Assembly: GCA_050260215.1 (NCBI GenBank)
Contig: JBLNBU010000025.1
Location: 1-18,177, forward strand
Direction: 5' to 3'
Origin: JBLNBU01 sp050260215
Lineage (GTDB): Bacteria > Pseudomonadota > Alphaproteobacteria > Rhodospirillales > Magnetospirillaceae
Length of the DNA: 18,177 bases
Shown here: piece by piece, positions 12,533 through 18,177 of the stretch
Numbering within the stretch: the first letter of the stretch is position 1
Layout of the letters: each line of letters starts with the position of its first letter
Notes under the pieces: model-generated
What the model was told of the DNA's origin: nothing
The model's database searches: none
The model's input: only the letters and a program-made list of their open reading frames with translations
Position numbers and translations under genes: made by a program

Positions 12533-14377
12533 ATGTCCGCTGCCGTTCAGGCGAAGCCGCAGTCGCGGCTGCTGCTGTCGGGGAACGACGCCATCGCGCG
12601 GGGCGTGTGGGAGGCCGGCTGCAAGGTCGCCGCGGCTTATCCCGGCACGCCGTCCACCGAAATCCTGGAGAGCCTGTCGCTCTACCCCGACCTCTACGCC
12701 GAATGGTCGGTCAACGAGAAGGTGGCCATGGAAGTGGCCATCGGCGCCTCCATGTCGGGGGCGCGGTCCTTCTGCGCCATGAAGCATGTGGGCATGAACG
12801 TCGCCTCGGACGCCTTCATGACCATCACGGTGGCCGGCGTGGTCGGCGGCCTGGTGGTGGCGGTGGCCGACGACGTCGGCATGTCGTCGTCGCAGAACGA
12901 GCAGGACTCCCGCTTCTGGGGCCGCTTCGCCCATGTCCCGGTTCTCGAGCCGGCCGACAGCCAGGAAGCCTATGAGATGGTCAAGCTGGCCTTCGAGATG
13001 TCGGAGCGCCACAACACCCCCGTCATCCTGCGCCTGACCACCCGGGTGTGCCACGTCAAGGCCATGGTCGAGGTCGGCGCCCGCGACGAGCGCCCGATCA
13101 CCGGCTTCCAGCTCAACGCCAAGCGCTGGGTGATGACCCCGGCCAACGCCAAGAACCAGCTGCCCGCCCAGCTGGCCCGCGAAGGCGCGCTGCGCGCCGA
13201 GGCCGAGGCCGCGGCGGTCAACGTGCTGGAGGACGGCAGCGACAAGCGGGTCGGCTTCGTCACCTCGGGCCCGGCCTACATGCACGTGCGCGAATCCTTC
13301 CCCGACGCACCCGTGCTGAAGCTGGGCTTCAGCTATCCGGTACCGGTCGAGCTGGTGCGCAAGCTGAAGGCCCAGGTCGAGCGCCTGGTGGTTGTGGAAG
13401 AGACCGAGCCGCTGATCGAGAACGAGCTGAAGGCCGCCGGACTGCTGGACATCCACGGCAAGGACGTGCTGCCCCGCATCGGCGAGCTGACCCCCAACGT
13501 GCTGGTGCCGGCCATCTACAAGATGCTGGGCCAGGAAGTGCCGCCGGCGACCACCTACGCCAAGATCGATCCGTTCCCGCGCCCGCCGACCATGTGTCCG
13601 GCCTGCCCGCACATGGGCGTCTATTACACCCTGTCGCGCCTGCGCAAGAAGGTGCAGATCTCGGGCGACATCGGCTGCTACACCCTGGGCGCCGGCCATC
13701 CGTGGAACGCGCTGGACACCACCATCTCCATGGGCGCGTCCATGGGCATCGCGCTCGGCATGGACAAGGCGCGCTCGGAAGAGACCAAGGACAAGGCCGT
13801 GGTCGCGGTCATCGGTGATTCCACCTTCCTGCACATGGGCATGCAGGGCATGTTGGACATCGTCTACAACCGCGGCAACGTCACCACCCTGATCCTCGAC
13901 AACCGCACCACCGGCATGACCGGCGGCCAGAACCACCCGGGCACCGGCAAGGACCTGCACGGCGAGGAGGCGCCCCGCGTCGACTTCGTCCGCCTGGTCG
14001 AGGCGCTGGGCGTCAAGCCCGAGCGCATCCGCAAGGTCGACCCCTACCAGCTGCCGGTGCTGTGGAAGGCCATCCGCGAGGAGATCGAGGTCCACGAGCC
14101 GTCGGTGATCATCACCGACCAGCCCTGCGTGCTGTCGGAATTCTACGACAAGCTCAAGCCGTACAAGATGCTCGACGACGTCTGCAACGGCTGCGGCAAC
14201 TGCATCAATGTCGGCTGCCCGGCCATCACCGTGCGCAAGTCCGAAACCAAGCAGATGCCCAACGGGTCCACCCGCGAGCTGAAGTTCACCACCATCGACA
14301 CCGCCATGTGCACCGGTTGCCACATGTGCGTCGAGTCCTGCGGTCCCAAGGCCATCGTGCCGGCGGCGGCCCAGTAG
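12533..14377 (+). CDS. iorA: Indolepyruvate ferredoxin oxidoreductase, alpha subunit
   Basis: A 614-residue subunit that binds thiamine diphosphate and carries out oxidative decarboxylation of aryl-pyruvates (indolepyruvate, phenylpyruvate) to aryl-acetyl-CoA, passing electrons to ferredoxin. The N-terminal pyrimidine-binding domain has YPGTPSTEI (36-44) and EWSVNEKVA. The thiamine pyrophosphate motif is G428-D-S with N457 about 27 residues later; CPACPH (355-360) and GDIGCYTLGAGHPW are family marks. The C terminus is a ferredoxin domain with two four-Cys motifs (C551, C554, C557, C562 and C593, C596, C599, C603) for two [4Fe-4S] clusters. The ATG has AGGGAG 6-7 bases upstream. iorB follows 14 bases after the stop. 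This is the two-subunit form rather than the long single-chain form common in proteobacteria. Confidence 0.95.
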   Translation: MSAAVQAKPQSRLLLSGNDAIARGVWEAGCKVAAAYPGTPSTEILESLSLYPDLYAEWSVNEKVAMEVAIGASMSGARSFCAMKHVGMNVASDAFMTITVAGVVGGLVVAVADDVGMSSSQNEQDSRFWGRFAHVPVLEPADSQEAYEMVKLAFEMSERHNTPVILRLTTRVCHVKAMVEVGARDERPITGFQLNAKRWVMTPANAKNQLPAQLAREGALRAEAEAAAVNVLEDGSDKRVGFVTSGPAYMHVRESFPDAPVLKLGFSYPVPVELVRKLKAQVERLVVVEETEPLIENELKAAGLLDIHGKDVLPRIGELTPNVLVPAIYKMLGQEVPPATTYAKIDPFPRPPTMCPACPHMGVYYTLSRLRKKVQISGDIGCYTLGAGHPWNALDTTISMGASMGIALGMDKARSEETKDKAVVAVIGDSTFLHMGMQGMLDIVYNRGNVTTLILDNRTTGMTGGQNHPGTGKDLHGEEAPRVDFVRLVEALGVKPERIRKVDPYQLPVLWKAIREEIEVHEPSVIITDQPCVLSEFYDKLKPYKMLDDVCNGCGNCINVGCPAITVRKSETKQMPNGSTRELKFTTIDTAMCTGCHMCVESCGPKAIVPAAAQ

Positions 14378-14391
14378 AAGGAAGACCGACG

Positions 14392-15027
14392 ATGAACGAC
14401 GTGATCACCAACATCCTGGTGTGCGGCATCGGCGGCCAAGGCGTCATGACCGCTGCCGAGATCCTGGCCCAGACCGCCATCGACAAGGGGTACGACGTCA
14501 AGAAGTCCGAGGTGGCCGGCATGGCCCAGCGCGGCGGCGTGGTCACCAGCCATGTCCGCTTCGGCCGCAAGGTGCTGTCCCCGGTCATCACGCCCGGCAC
14601 CGCCGACCTGCTGGTCGCCTTCGAGGTGGCCGAGGGCTCGCGCTGGGCCGACTACCTGCGTCCGGGCGGGGTGGCCATGGTCAACACCATCCGCCTGCCT
14701 CCGCCGGTGGTGTCGTCGGGGCTGTTCAAGTACCCCGACGATCCGGTGGCCCAGATGCGGGCGGCCGGGGTGACGGTCTACGACTTCGACGCCGGCGCCA
14801 TCGCGCGCCGCCTGGGCGACCTGAAGCTGGTCAACACCGTCATGCTGGGCGCCATCGCCGACTACCTGCCCTTCCCGGCCGAGGACCTGGTCGAGCAGAT
14901 CGTCGGGCGGTTCCGCGCCCGCAAGCCGGCCATGGTCGAGGTCAACCGCCAGGCCTTCGACCAGGGCCGGGCCGCCGCCCGCGAGCGCGCCGAGCACAAC
15001 CGTCCGGCGGTGGCCGCCAACCTCTAA
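14392..15027 (+). CDS. iorB: Indolepyruvate ferredoxin oxidoreductase, beta subunit
   Basis: A 211-residue gamma-type subunit of the 2-oxoacid:ferredoxin oxidoreductase family, the partner of IorA. The opening strand and glycine loop ILVCGIGGQGVMTAAEIL (8-25) and the segment KKSEVAGMAQRGGVVTSHVR (37-56) are the family signatures. In these enzymes this subunit helps bind CoA and completes the active site. The start has AAGGAAG about 7 bases upstream and follows iorA at 14 bases, so they form an operon. The operon ends in a strong terminator hairpin 30 bases after the stop. No ferredoxin, transporter or aminotransferase gene is linked. Confidence 0.94.
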   Translation: MNDVITNILVCGIGGQGVMTAAEILAQTAIDKGYDVKKSEVAGMAQRGGVVTSHVRFGRKVLSPVITPGTADLLVAFEVAEGSRWADYLRPGGVAMVNTIRLPPPVVSSGLFKYPDDPVAQMRAAGVTVYDFDAGAIARRLGDLKLVNTVMLGAIADYLPFPAEDLVEQIVGRFRARKPAMVEVNRQAFDQGRAAARERAEHNRPAVAANL

Positions 15028-15056
15028 TACCATGGACAAGGTTGCCGGCGGCATGG

Positions 15057-15085
15057 GGGGAACCCGATGGGTTCCCCTTTTCTTT
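15057..15085 (+). terminator. Intrinsic terminator of iorAB
   Basis: A perfect 9-bp stem GGGGAACCC (15057-15065) with GGGTTCCCC (15069-15077) closes a GAT loop, and TTTTCTTT follows directly. This is the clearest Rho-independent terminator in the window. Confidence 0.92.
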
Positions 15086-15138
15086 GCCGGCGATTCTGCT
15101 AGGTTTCAAACAAAGGGGAAGACAGCAGGGGGATGCCC

Positions 15139-15528
15139 ATGGGCACCGTGGATTTGGCCGCACTGAAGGTCCTGATCATCGACGACCAGGAGTTTGTGCG
15201 GACCATCGTCAAGAAGATGCTGGGCCAGATCGGCATTGGCACCGTGGTGGAGGCCACCGACGGCAATACCGGCTTGTCCGTGGCCGAGGCTGAGCGCCCC
15301 GACCTGGTCATCTGCGACATCCAGATGCGGCCCATGGACGGCTTCGGTTTCGTGCGCATGCTGCGCACCAGGCCTTATGGCGCGACCATGCCGGTAATCC
15401 TGCTGACCTCCCATGCCGATCCGGCCACCGTCGGCCGGGCCAAGGAACTGTCGATCGACGCCTTCCTGGCCAAGCCGGTGCTGCCGCCGGCGCTGAAAGA
15501 CAAGATCATCAAGGTGATGGGCGGCTGA
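15139..15528 (+). CDS. CheY-like single-domain response regulator
   Basis: A 129-residue receiver with the complete phosphorylation set: D15 and D16 (LIIDDQEF), phospho-acceptor D60 (VICDIQM), T90 (ILLTSHAD) and K112-P113 (LAKPV). There is no output domain, so it acts by binding a partner or passing phosphate along. The sequence RPMDGFGFVRMLR after the acceptor is typical of stand-alone receivers. The ATG at 15139 is preferred to the one at 15133 because the AGGGGG ribosome-binding site touches the earlier codon but is 6 bases from the later one. It lies just after the iorAB terminator and before the TPR gene. No chemotaxis cluster is seen, so I do not call it the motor CheY. Confidence 0.9.
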   Translation: MGTVDLAALKVLIIDDQEFVRTIVKKMLGQIGIGTVVEATDGNTGLSVAEAERPDLVICDIQMRPMDGFGFVRMLRTRPYGATMPVILLTSHADPATVGRAKELSIDAFLAKPVLPPALKDKIIKVMGG

Positions 15529-15537
15529 ACGGCTTAC

Positions 15538-15566
15538 CCCGCCTGCGGCTTGGCGCCGCACGCGGG
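15538..15566. repeat. GC-rich hairpin motif, copy 2
   Basis: Arms CCCGCCTGCGGC (15538-15549) and GCCGCACGCGGG (15555-15566) pair at 11 of 12 positions around a TTGGC loop. It lies between the CheY-like gene stop and the TPR gene start. A T-run is lacking. The core matches 8444-8469. Confidence 0.55.
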
Positions 15567-15575
15567 CGTGACCAT

Positions 15576-16148
15576 ATGCCGGGGATGCGCCGCATCCTGC
15601 TCTGCCTGTCCCTGCTGCTGGCCGTTGCCGCCCAGTCGTCCTGCGCCAGCCCGCCGCGGCGGGACACGGCCGGCGACCTCGATTCCCTGTTTGCCCGGCT
15701 GCGGGCCACCGACAGCGACAGCGAGGCCAAGACCATCGAGGTGGCCATCCGCCACGTCTGGGCCCATTCCGCCGTTCCCGACGCCGACGCCCTGATGATC
15801 CAGGCCATTCAGGCCATGCGGGGCGGCGATTACGACACCGCGCTCGACTTCGCCGACAAGGTGGTCGAGCTCGACCCCACCTTCGCCGAGGGCTGGAACC
15901 TGCGCGCCACCGTCCATTACATGCGCGACGACTACGGCCCCGCCGTTTCAGACATCGGCCACGTGCTGTCCATCGAGCCGCGCCACTATGCCGCCCTGGC
16001 CGGCCTGGGCAAGATCATGCTGGAGCTGGACGACAAGAAGGCCGCCCTGTGGGCCTTCGAACGCGCGCTGTCGATCAATCCCCATCTGGACTCGGTGCGC
16101 GAGGAGATCGACGACCTGCGCGAGGAACTGGCCGGCTTGCCGGTGTGA
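15576..16148 (+). CDS. Exported TPR-repeat protein
   Basis: A 190-residue protein with an N-terminal signal (hydrophobic residues about 7-20) ending in AQSSC. The cysteine could be lipidated, but the -3 residue is Gln, so the lipobox is poor and ordinary signal peptidase cleavage is equally possible. From about residue 70, three tetratricopeptide repeats are visible: around QAMRGGDYDTALDFADKVVELDP, the NLRATVHYMRDDYGPAVSDIGHVLSIEP unit, and ALAGLGKIMLELDDKKAALWAFERALSINP. Such repeats bind partner proteins; the partner is unknown. The ribosome-binding site is weak for both the ATG at 15576 and that at 15585, so the start is uncertain. It follows the CheY-like gene on the same strand and converges with coq9, with 28 bases between stops. 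Confidence 0.85.
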   Translation: MPGMRRILLCLSLLLAVAAQSSCASPPRRDTAGDLDSLFARLRATDSDSEAKTIEVAIRHVWAHSAVPDADALMIQAIQAMRGGDYDTALDFADKVVELDPTFAEGWNLRATVHYMRDDYGPAVSDIGHVLSIEPRHYAALAGLGKIMLELDDKKAALWAFERALSINPHLDSVREEIDDLREELAGLPV

Positions 16149-16176
16149 GCGGGGGAGCGGCGGCCTTCCGCCCAGG

Positions 16177-16800
16177 TCACCGCCCCGGAAACCGCCGTGC
16201 CAGCTTTTCCGCGACACCCGAGAACCGGCCCGTCAGCTTGGGCAGCTTCTGCACGTCGCCCAGCCGGCGCTTGAGGAAGGCCCAGGTGTCGGCCGCCCCC
16301 TCGGAGCCGTCGTCGAGCCAGTACAGCACCGTCGCCGCATAAACCGCCGCCAGGGTCGAGCGCCGGGTGTACCACGAGAAATCGTGCGAGCGGTCGCCGC
16401 AGGCGGCCCAGATGGCATCGGCGGTGCGCCAGGTCAGCCGTGCCGCCAGCGGCAGGTTGTGCGGCAGCGCCAGCAAGGCAAGCGCGCGGCGCACCGGCTC
16501 GCGCTCGGCCTGCCAGCGCTCGAGCCGAAGCTTGACCGCGTTGAACACCCGATCGCCCATGCGCATGCCGGGATTGTCGGCCAGCAGCGCCGCCAGGTCG
16601 GCGGCCATGGTGCGGTCGGCATAATCGACGAACAGTTCCACCGCCTCGGCCGGGCCGCCGGGAAACACCCGCGCCGGCATGGTCGGATCCAGGCCCAGGT
16701 CGTGCGCCGCCTCGGCCATGGCCCCTTCGGACCAGCCGTCGAAGGTGACGTGGGGCAGCATCGCCACCACCAGGGCGTCGCGCAGGGCGCCGATGTCCAT
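16177..16800 (-). CDS. COQ9-family ubiquinone biosynthesis protein
   Basis: A 207-residue protein of the COQ9 family. The hallmark segment GDRSHDFSWYTRRSTLAAVYAATVLYWLDDGSEGAADTWAFLKRRLGDV lies at about 137-186. In mitochondria COQ9 binds lipid or isoprene and presents the ubiquinone precursor to the hydroxylase COQ7; the same role in alphaproteobacteria is inferred. The N-terminal half is TetR-like helical, as in the family. The ATG at 16800 comes 2 bases after the def stop. Its ribosome-binding site is the purine-rich run encoding the acidic C-terminal residues of Def, so translation of the two is coupled. Ubiquinone feeds the respiratory chain that ends in oxidases such as the one in this window. 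Confidence 0.92.
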   Translation of the reverse strand: MDIGALRDALVVAMLPHVTFDGWSEGAMAEAAHDLGLDPTMPARVFPGGPAEAVELFVDYADRTMAADLAALLADNPGMRMGDRVFNAVKLRLERWQAEREPVRRALALLALPHNLPLAARLTWRTADAIWAACGDRSHDFSWYTRRSTLAAVYAATVLYWLDDGSEGAADTWAFLKRRLGDVQKLPKLTGRFSGVAEKLARRFPGR

Positions 16801-16802
16801 GC

Positions 16803-17336
16803 TCACTCCTCCTCCTCGCCGCCCACCAGGCGGGCGCGCACCTCGTCGACGAAGCCGAACGTCGACAGATTGTCCATGCGCATGGGGTACAGCACCCCGT
16901 CCAGGTGGTCGCATTCGTGCTGCACCACCCGGGCGTGGAAGCCCTCGGCCACCCGCTCGACCGCTTCCCCGTCGAGGCCCATGCCCCGGTAGCGAATGCG
17001 GTTGAAGCGAGGCACCTCCCCGGTCAGGCCGGGCAGCGACAGGCAGCCTTCGTACCCCAGTTGGATTTCCTCGTCGAGGGGTTCAACTTCCGGATTGACC
17101 AGCACTGTCAGCGGCACCCCGTCGCCGCCGGCGCGCCAGGCGGGCACGTGGAACACCACTACGCGAAGCGGCACCGCCACCTGCGGCGCGGCCAGGCCGG
17201 CGCCGCCGGCGTGCTCCATGGTCTCGACCATGTCGGCCACCAAGGCGGCGATTTCAGGGGCTGTCGGGTCGGTCACCGCCTCGGCCCGGCGGGCCAGGAC
17301 GGGGTGTCCCATACGGATGATTTCAAGGATTGCCAT
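16803..17336 (-). CDS. def: Peptide deformylase
   Basis: A 177-residue metalloenzyme that removes the formyl group from the N-terminal methionine of new proteins. All three motifs are present: GAGLAAPQ (45-52), E97-G-C98-L-S and H140-E141-x-D-H144, giving the Cys and two His metal ligands and the catalytic Glu. The ATG at 17336 has GGAAG 4-5 bases upstream and starts the expected family sequence (MAILEIIRMGHP). It is not next to fmt, unlike the classical def-fmt pair, so it may be a second copy. The C terminus is a run of Glu (GGEEEE) whose codons serve as the coq9 ribosome-binding site. It is divergent from rpsU. Confidence 0.95.
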   Translation of the reverse strand: MAILEIIRMGHPVLARRAEAVTDPTAPEIAALVADMVETMEHAGGAGLAAPQVAVPLRVVVFHVPAWRAGGDGVPLTVLVNPEVEPLDEEIQLGYEGCLSLPGLTGEVPRFNRIRYRGMGLDGEAVERVAEGFHARVVQHECDHLDGVLYPMRMDNLSTFGFVDEVRARLVGGEEEE

Positions 17337-17354
17337 GATGCTTCCACGGAACGC

Positions 17355-17383
17355 TTCACAAGCGCCGACGACTGTGCTATCAA
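17355..17383 (+). promoter_or_regulatory. Probable rpsU promoter
   Basis: TTCACA (17355-17360) and TATCAA (17378-17383) are separated by exactly 17 bases, and TGC directly precedes the -10 as in extended -10 promoters. The -35 matches at 5 of 6 positions and the -10 at 4 of 6. The expected start near 17390 leaves a leader of about 64 bases. Confidence 0.55.
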
Positions 17384-17390
17384 CGCGCTT

Positions 17391-17419
17391 CCCGGACGGC
17401 ACCCGTGCCGTGCGTCGGG
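17391..17419 (+). promoter_or_regulatory. Stem-loop in the rpsU leader
   Basis: ACGGCAC (17396-17402) and GTGCCGT (17405-17411) form a tight stem extended by CCCG (17391-17394) with CGGG (17416-17419) across an internal bulge. It lies just after the predicted start site and ahead of the ribosome-binding site, a position suited to autoregulation or mRNA stability. Confidence 0.45.
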
Positions 17420-17453
17420 AGAGTGTTTAAGCGTAGAGGAGCGGTGGCGAAAC

Positions 17454-17657
17454 GTGCAAGTTCTCGTTCGTGACAACAACGTCGACCAGGCCCTGAAGGC
17501 GCTCAAGAAAAAGATGCAGCGCGAGGGCGTTTTCCGCGAGATGAAGCTTCGCCGCAATTACGAGAAGCCGTCCGAGCGCCGTGCCCGCGAGAAGGCGGAG
17601 GCCGTGCGCCGCGCCCGCAAGCTGGAGCGCAAGCGTCTGGAGCGCGAAGGCTTCTAA
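17454..17657 (+). CDS. rpsU: 30S ribosomal protein S21
   Basis: A 67-residue, very basic protein with the full S21 signature: QVLVRDNNVDQALKALKKKMQREG (2-25), FREMKLRRNYEKPSERRAREKAEA (27-50), and an Arg/Lys-rich tail. S21 sits on the platform of the small subunit near the anti-Shine-Dalgarno region and assists initiation. The start codon is GTG at 17454, the only start that gives the family N terminus (MQVLVRDNN). The purine-rich GAGGAG is 12 bases upstream, a longer spacing than usual. The gene is single, with its own promoter and leader stem, and is followed by a GC-rich hairpin. Confidence 0.95.
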   Translation: MQVLVRDNNVDQALKALKKKMQREGVFREMKLRRNYEKPSERRAREKAEAVRRARKLERKRLEREGF

Positions 17658-17666
17658 TCGGCGGAG

Positions 17667-17685
17667 CCGCCGGCCAGCCCGGCGG
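17667..17685 (+). terminator. GC-rich hairpin after rpsU, possible terminator
   Basis: CCGCCGG (17667-17673) and CCGGCGG (17679-17685) form a perfect 7-bp stem with a five-base loop, 9 bases after the rpsU stop. The nearest T-rich run (TTTTGTT) starts 14 bases later, so termination strength is uncertain. Confidence 0.45.
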
Positions 17686-17692
17686 TACCGCA

Positions 17693-17718
17693 TGTCCATT
17701 TTGTTGCAGAAATGGACA
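17693..17718. promoter_or_regulatory. 26-base inverted repeat TGTCCATTT-N8-AAATGGACA
   Basis: Perfect 9-base arms are separated by 8 bases, in AT-richer sequence between rpsU and the NIT-domain gene. It may be an operator for the downstream gene, or a second terminator-like hairpin for rpsU. The regulator is unknown. Confidence 0.45.
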
Positions 17719-17755
17719 AAGATTGACGGCCGAAGTGACCAACGTCAAAGTCCGG

Positions 17756-17863
17756 AAGAGCGCCGCGAGGGATAGTCGTGGCGCTCTTGGCGTTTAGCCG
17801 GACCTCGGCGGGAATCTCCCCCTGTCCCCCGTCCCCCGTCGAAGGATGGCGGCGCCAAGAGCG
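17756..17863 (+). promoter_or_regulatory. Structured leader with two mutually exclusive stems upstream of the NIT-domain gene
   Basis: Segment A AAGAGCGCC (17756-17764) pairs perfectly over 9 bases with GGCGCTCTT (17780-17788). The overlapping segment B CGCTCTTGGCG (17782-17792) pairs perfectly over 11 bases with C CGCCAAGAGCG (17853-17863). Both stems cannot form together. Between B and C lies a C-rich tract (17816-17837) that includes CTCCCC, the complement of GGGGAG in the ribosome-binding site at 17888-17893. The layout suggests a switching leader; no known riboswitch consensus was recognised. Confidence 0.45.
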
Positions 17864-17899
17864 TTCCCTATTGGGCGGCGCCAACGCGGGGAGGAAGGG

Positions 17900-18177
17900 A
17901 TGCTTCGGACTTTGGACGATCTCCCGGTCGGCCGGCGTATTGCGCTCGCTTTTCTGCTGCCGATCCTTGGGCTGCTCGCCTTCTCGGGCTTCGTCATCGT
18001 CGAGCGCTGGCTGGTCGCCGCGGACAGCCGCGACCTCATCGCCCTGGCCTCGATGGCCTCGGACGTCGGCGGCGTGGTCCATGAACTGCAGAAGGAACGG
18101 GGCGCGTCGTCCCTCTTCCTGGCCAGCAAGGGCGAGCAATTCGGCGACCGCCTGGCCAAGCAGCGCGTCCAGACCGA
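17900..18177 (+). CDS. NIT-domain (nitrate/nitrite-sensing) receptor, N-terminal part
   Basis: The reading frame is open from the ATG at 17900 to the window end, giving 92 residues and part of a codon. Residues about 13-35 form a membrane helix after a short basic N terminus (MLRTLDDLPVGRRIALAF). The periplasmic part carries the opening of a NIT domain: HELQKERGASSLFLASKGEQFGDRLAKQR (about 64-92), close to the family pattern where ERG-S-FL and the QR pair shape the ligand pocket. NIT domains bind nitrate and nitrite and usually precede HAMP plus a chemoreceptor signalling domain, or a kinase or GGDEF domain; the output lies beyond the window. GAGGAAGG directly precedes the start. Its 242-base upstream region holds a palindrome and a structured leader. 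Confidence 0.85.
   Translation, partial: MLRTLDDLPVGRRIALAFLLPILGLLAFSGFVIVERWLVAADSRDLIALASMASDVGGVVHELQKERGASSLFLASKGEQFGDRLAKQRVQT

Noticed and set aside
12506..14323. 605-codon open frame on the minus strand opposite iorA
   Set aside because: Low-complexity His/Gly/Ala composition and no recognisable domain; iorA on the other strand is complete. The same reasoning applies to long antisense frames at 4492-5892 and 9609-11024.
15032..15103. Small open frame of about 23 codons after iorB
   Set aside because: It runs through the terminator hairpin, lacks a ribosome-binding site and is too short to support.
17745..17768. Flagellar sigma28 promoter ahead of the NIT receptor gene
   Set aside because: TCAAAG and GCCG-like elements occur, but their spacing is about 8 rather than 11 bases and the downstream half is poor.
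17778..17795. Sigma54 -24/-12 promoter ahead of the NIT receptor gene
   Set aside because: TGGC and TTGG are present but the GG-to-GC spacing does not fit.
17816..17837. C-rich TCCCCC repeats as a tandem repeat element
   Set aside because: Only three imperfect short units; more simply part of the leader, where it can pair with the ribosome-binding site.

Overview
The window reads as a GC-rich alphaproteobacterial chromosome segment, most likely from the Rhodospirillales (Magnetospirillum/Phaeospirillum-like). This is inferred from gene content: a GapR (DUF2312) protein, a COQ9-family protein, an aa3-type cytochrome c oxidase operon, CheY-like proteins with a GPDRRR-type tail, a hemerythrin sensor and a NIT-domain receptor. 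No rRNA, tRNA, CRISPR array, transposase or prophage gene was seen. No gene-free stretch exceeds 300 bases.

Layout. 1-290 is the end of a secreted, probably RTX-like protein. It converges with an exported two-domain rhodanese (293-1198, minus). Next on the minus strand is an 866-residue protein joining a metallo-beta-lactamase fold, two cyclic-nucleotide-binding-like domains and a hemerythrin domain (1294-3894). Divergent from it is the oxidase operon ctaC-ctaD-ctaG-ctaE (4171-7905). Three minus-strand genes follow: a Cys-rich lipoprotein, a membrane-anchored zinc-ribbon protein and an SppA-type protease (7958-9514). A PAS-GGDEF diguanylate cyclase (9648-11360) converges with gapR (11414-11677, minus). 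A single-domain response regulator (11906-12430) diverges from gapR across an intergenic region with a perfect CRP-type palindrome and a tandem 10-bp repeat. Then come iorAB (12533-15027), closed by a strong intrinsic terminator, a CheY-like regulator (15139-15528) and a TPR protein (15576-16148). A minus-strand operon def-coq9 (17336 to 16177) is divergent from rpsU (17454-17657). The window ends in a NIT-domain sensor gene (17900 onward) that has a structured leader.

How the genes work together. Respiration and oxygen or redox sensing form one theme: aa3 oxidase with its Cox11 copper chaperone, COQ9 for ubiquinone synthesis, a diiron (hemerythrin) multidomain sensor or effector divergent from the oxidase, and a putative nitrate/nitrite receptor. 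Signalling is a second theme, with a diguanylate cyclase, two single-domain receivers and the NIT receptor. IorAB adds ferredoxin-linked oxidation of aryl-pyruvates. Genes are separated by palindromic hairpins. One family, with a GGAYCC-stem-GTGACG layout, occurs three times, each time just after a gene end and in the same orientation relative to the upstream gene.

Most promising for follow-up are the three-module hemerythrin protein, the NIT-gene leader with two mutually exclusive perfect stems, and the CRP-like gapR/response-regulator intergenic region. All protein assignments are from motif reading; no database search was run.
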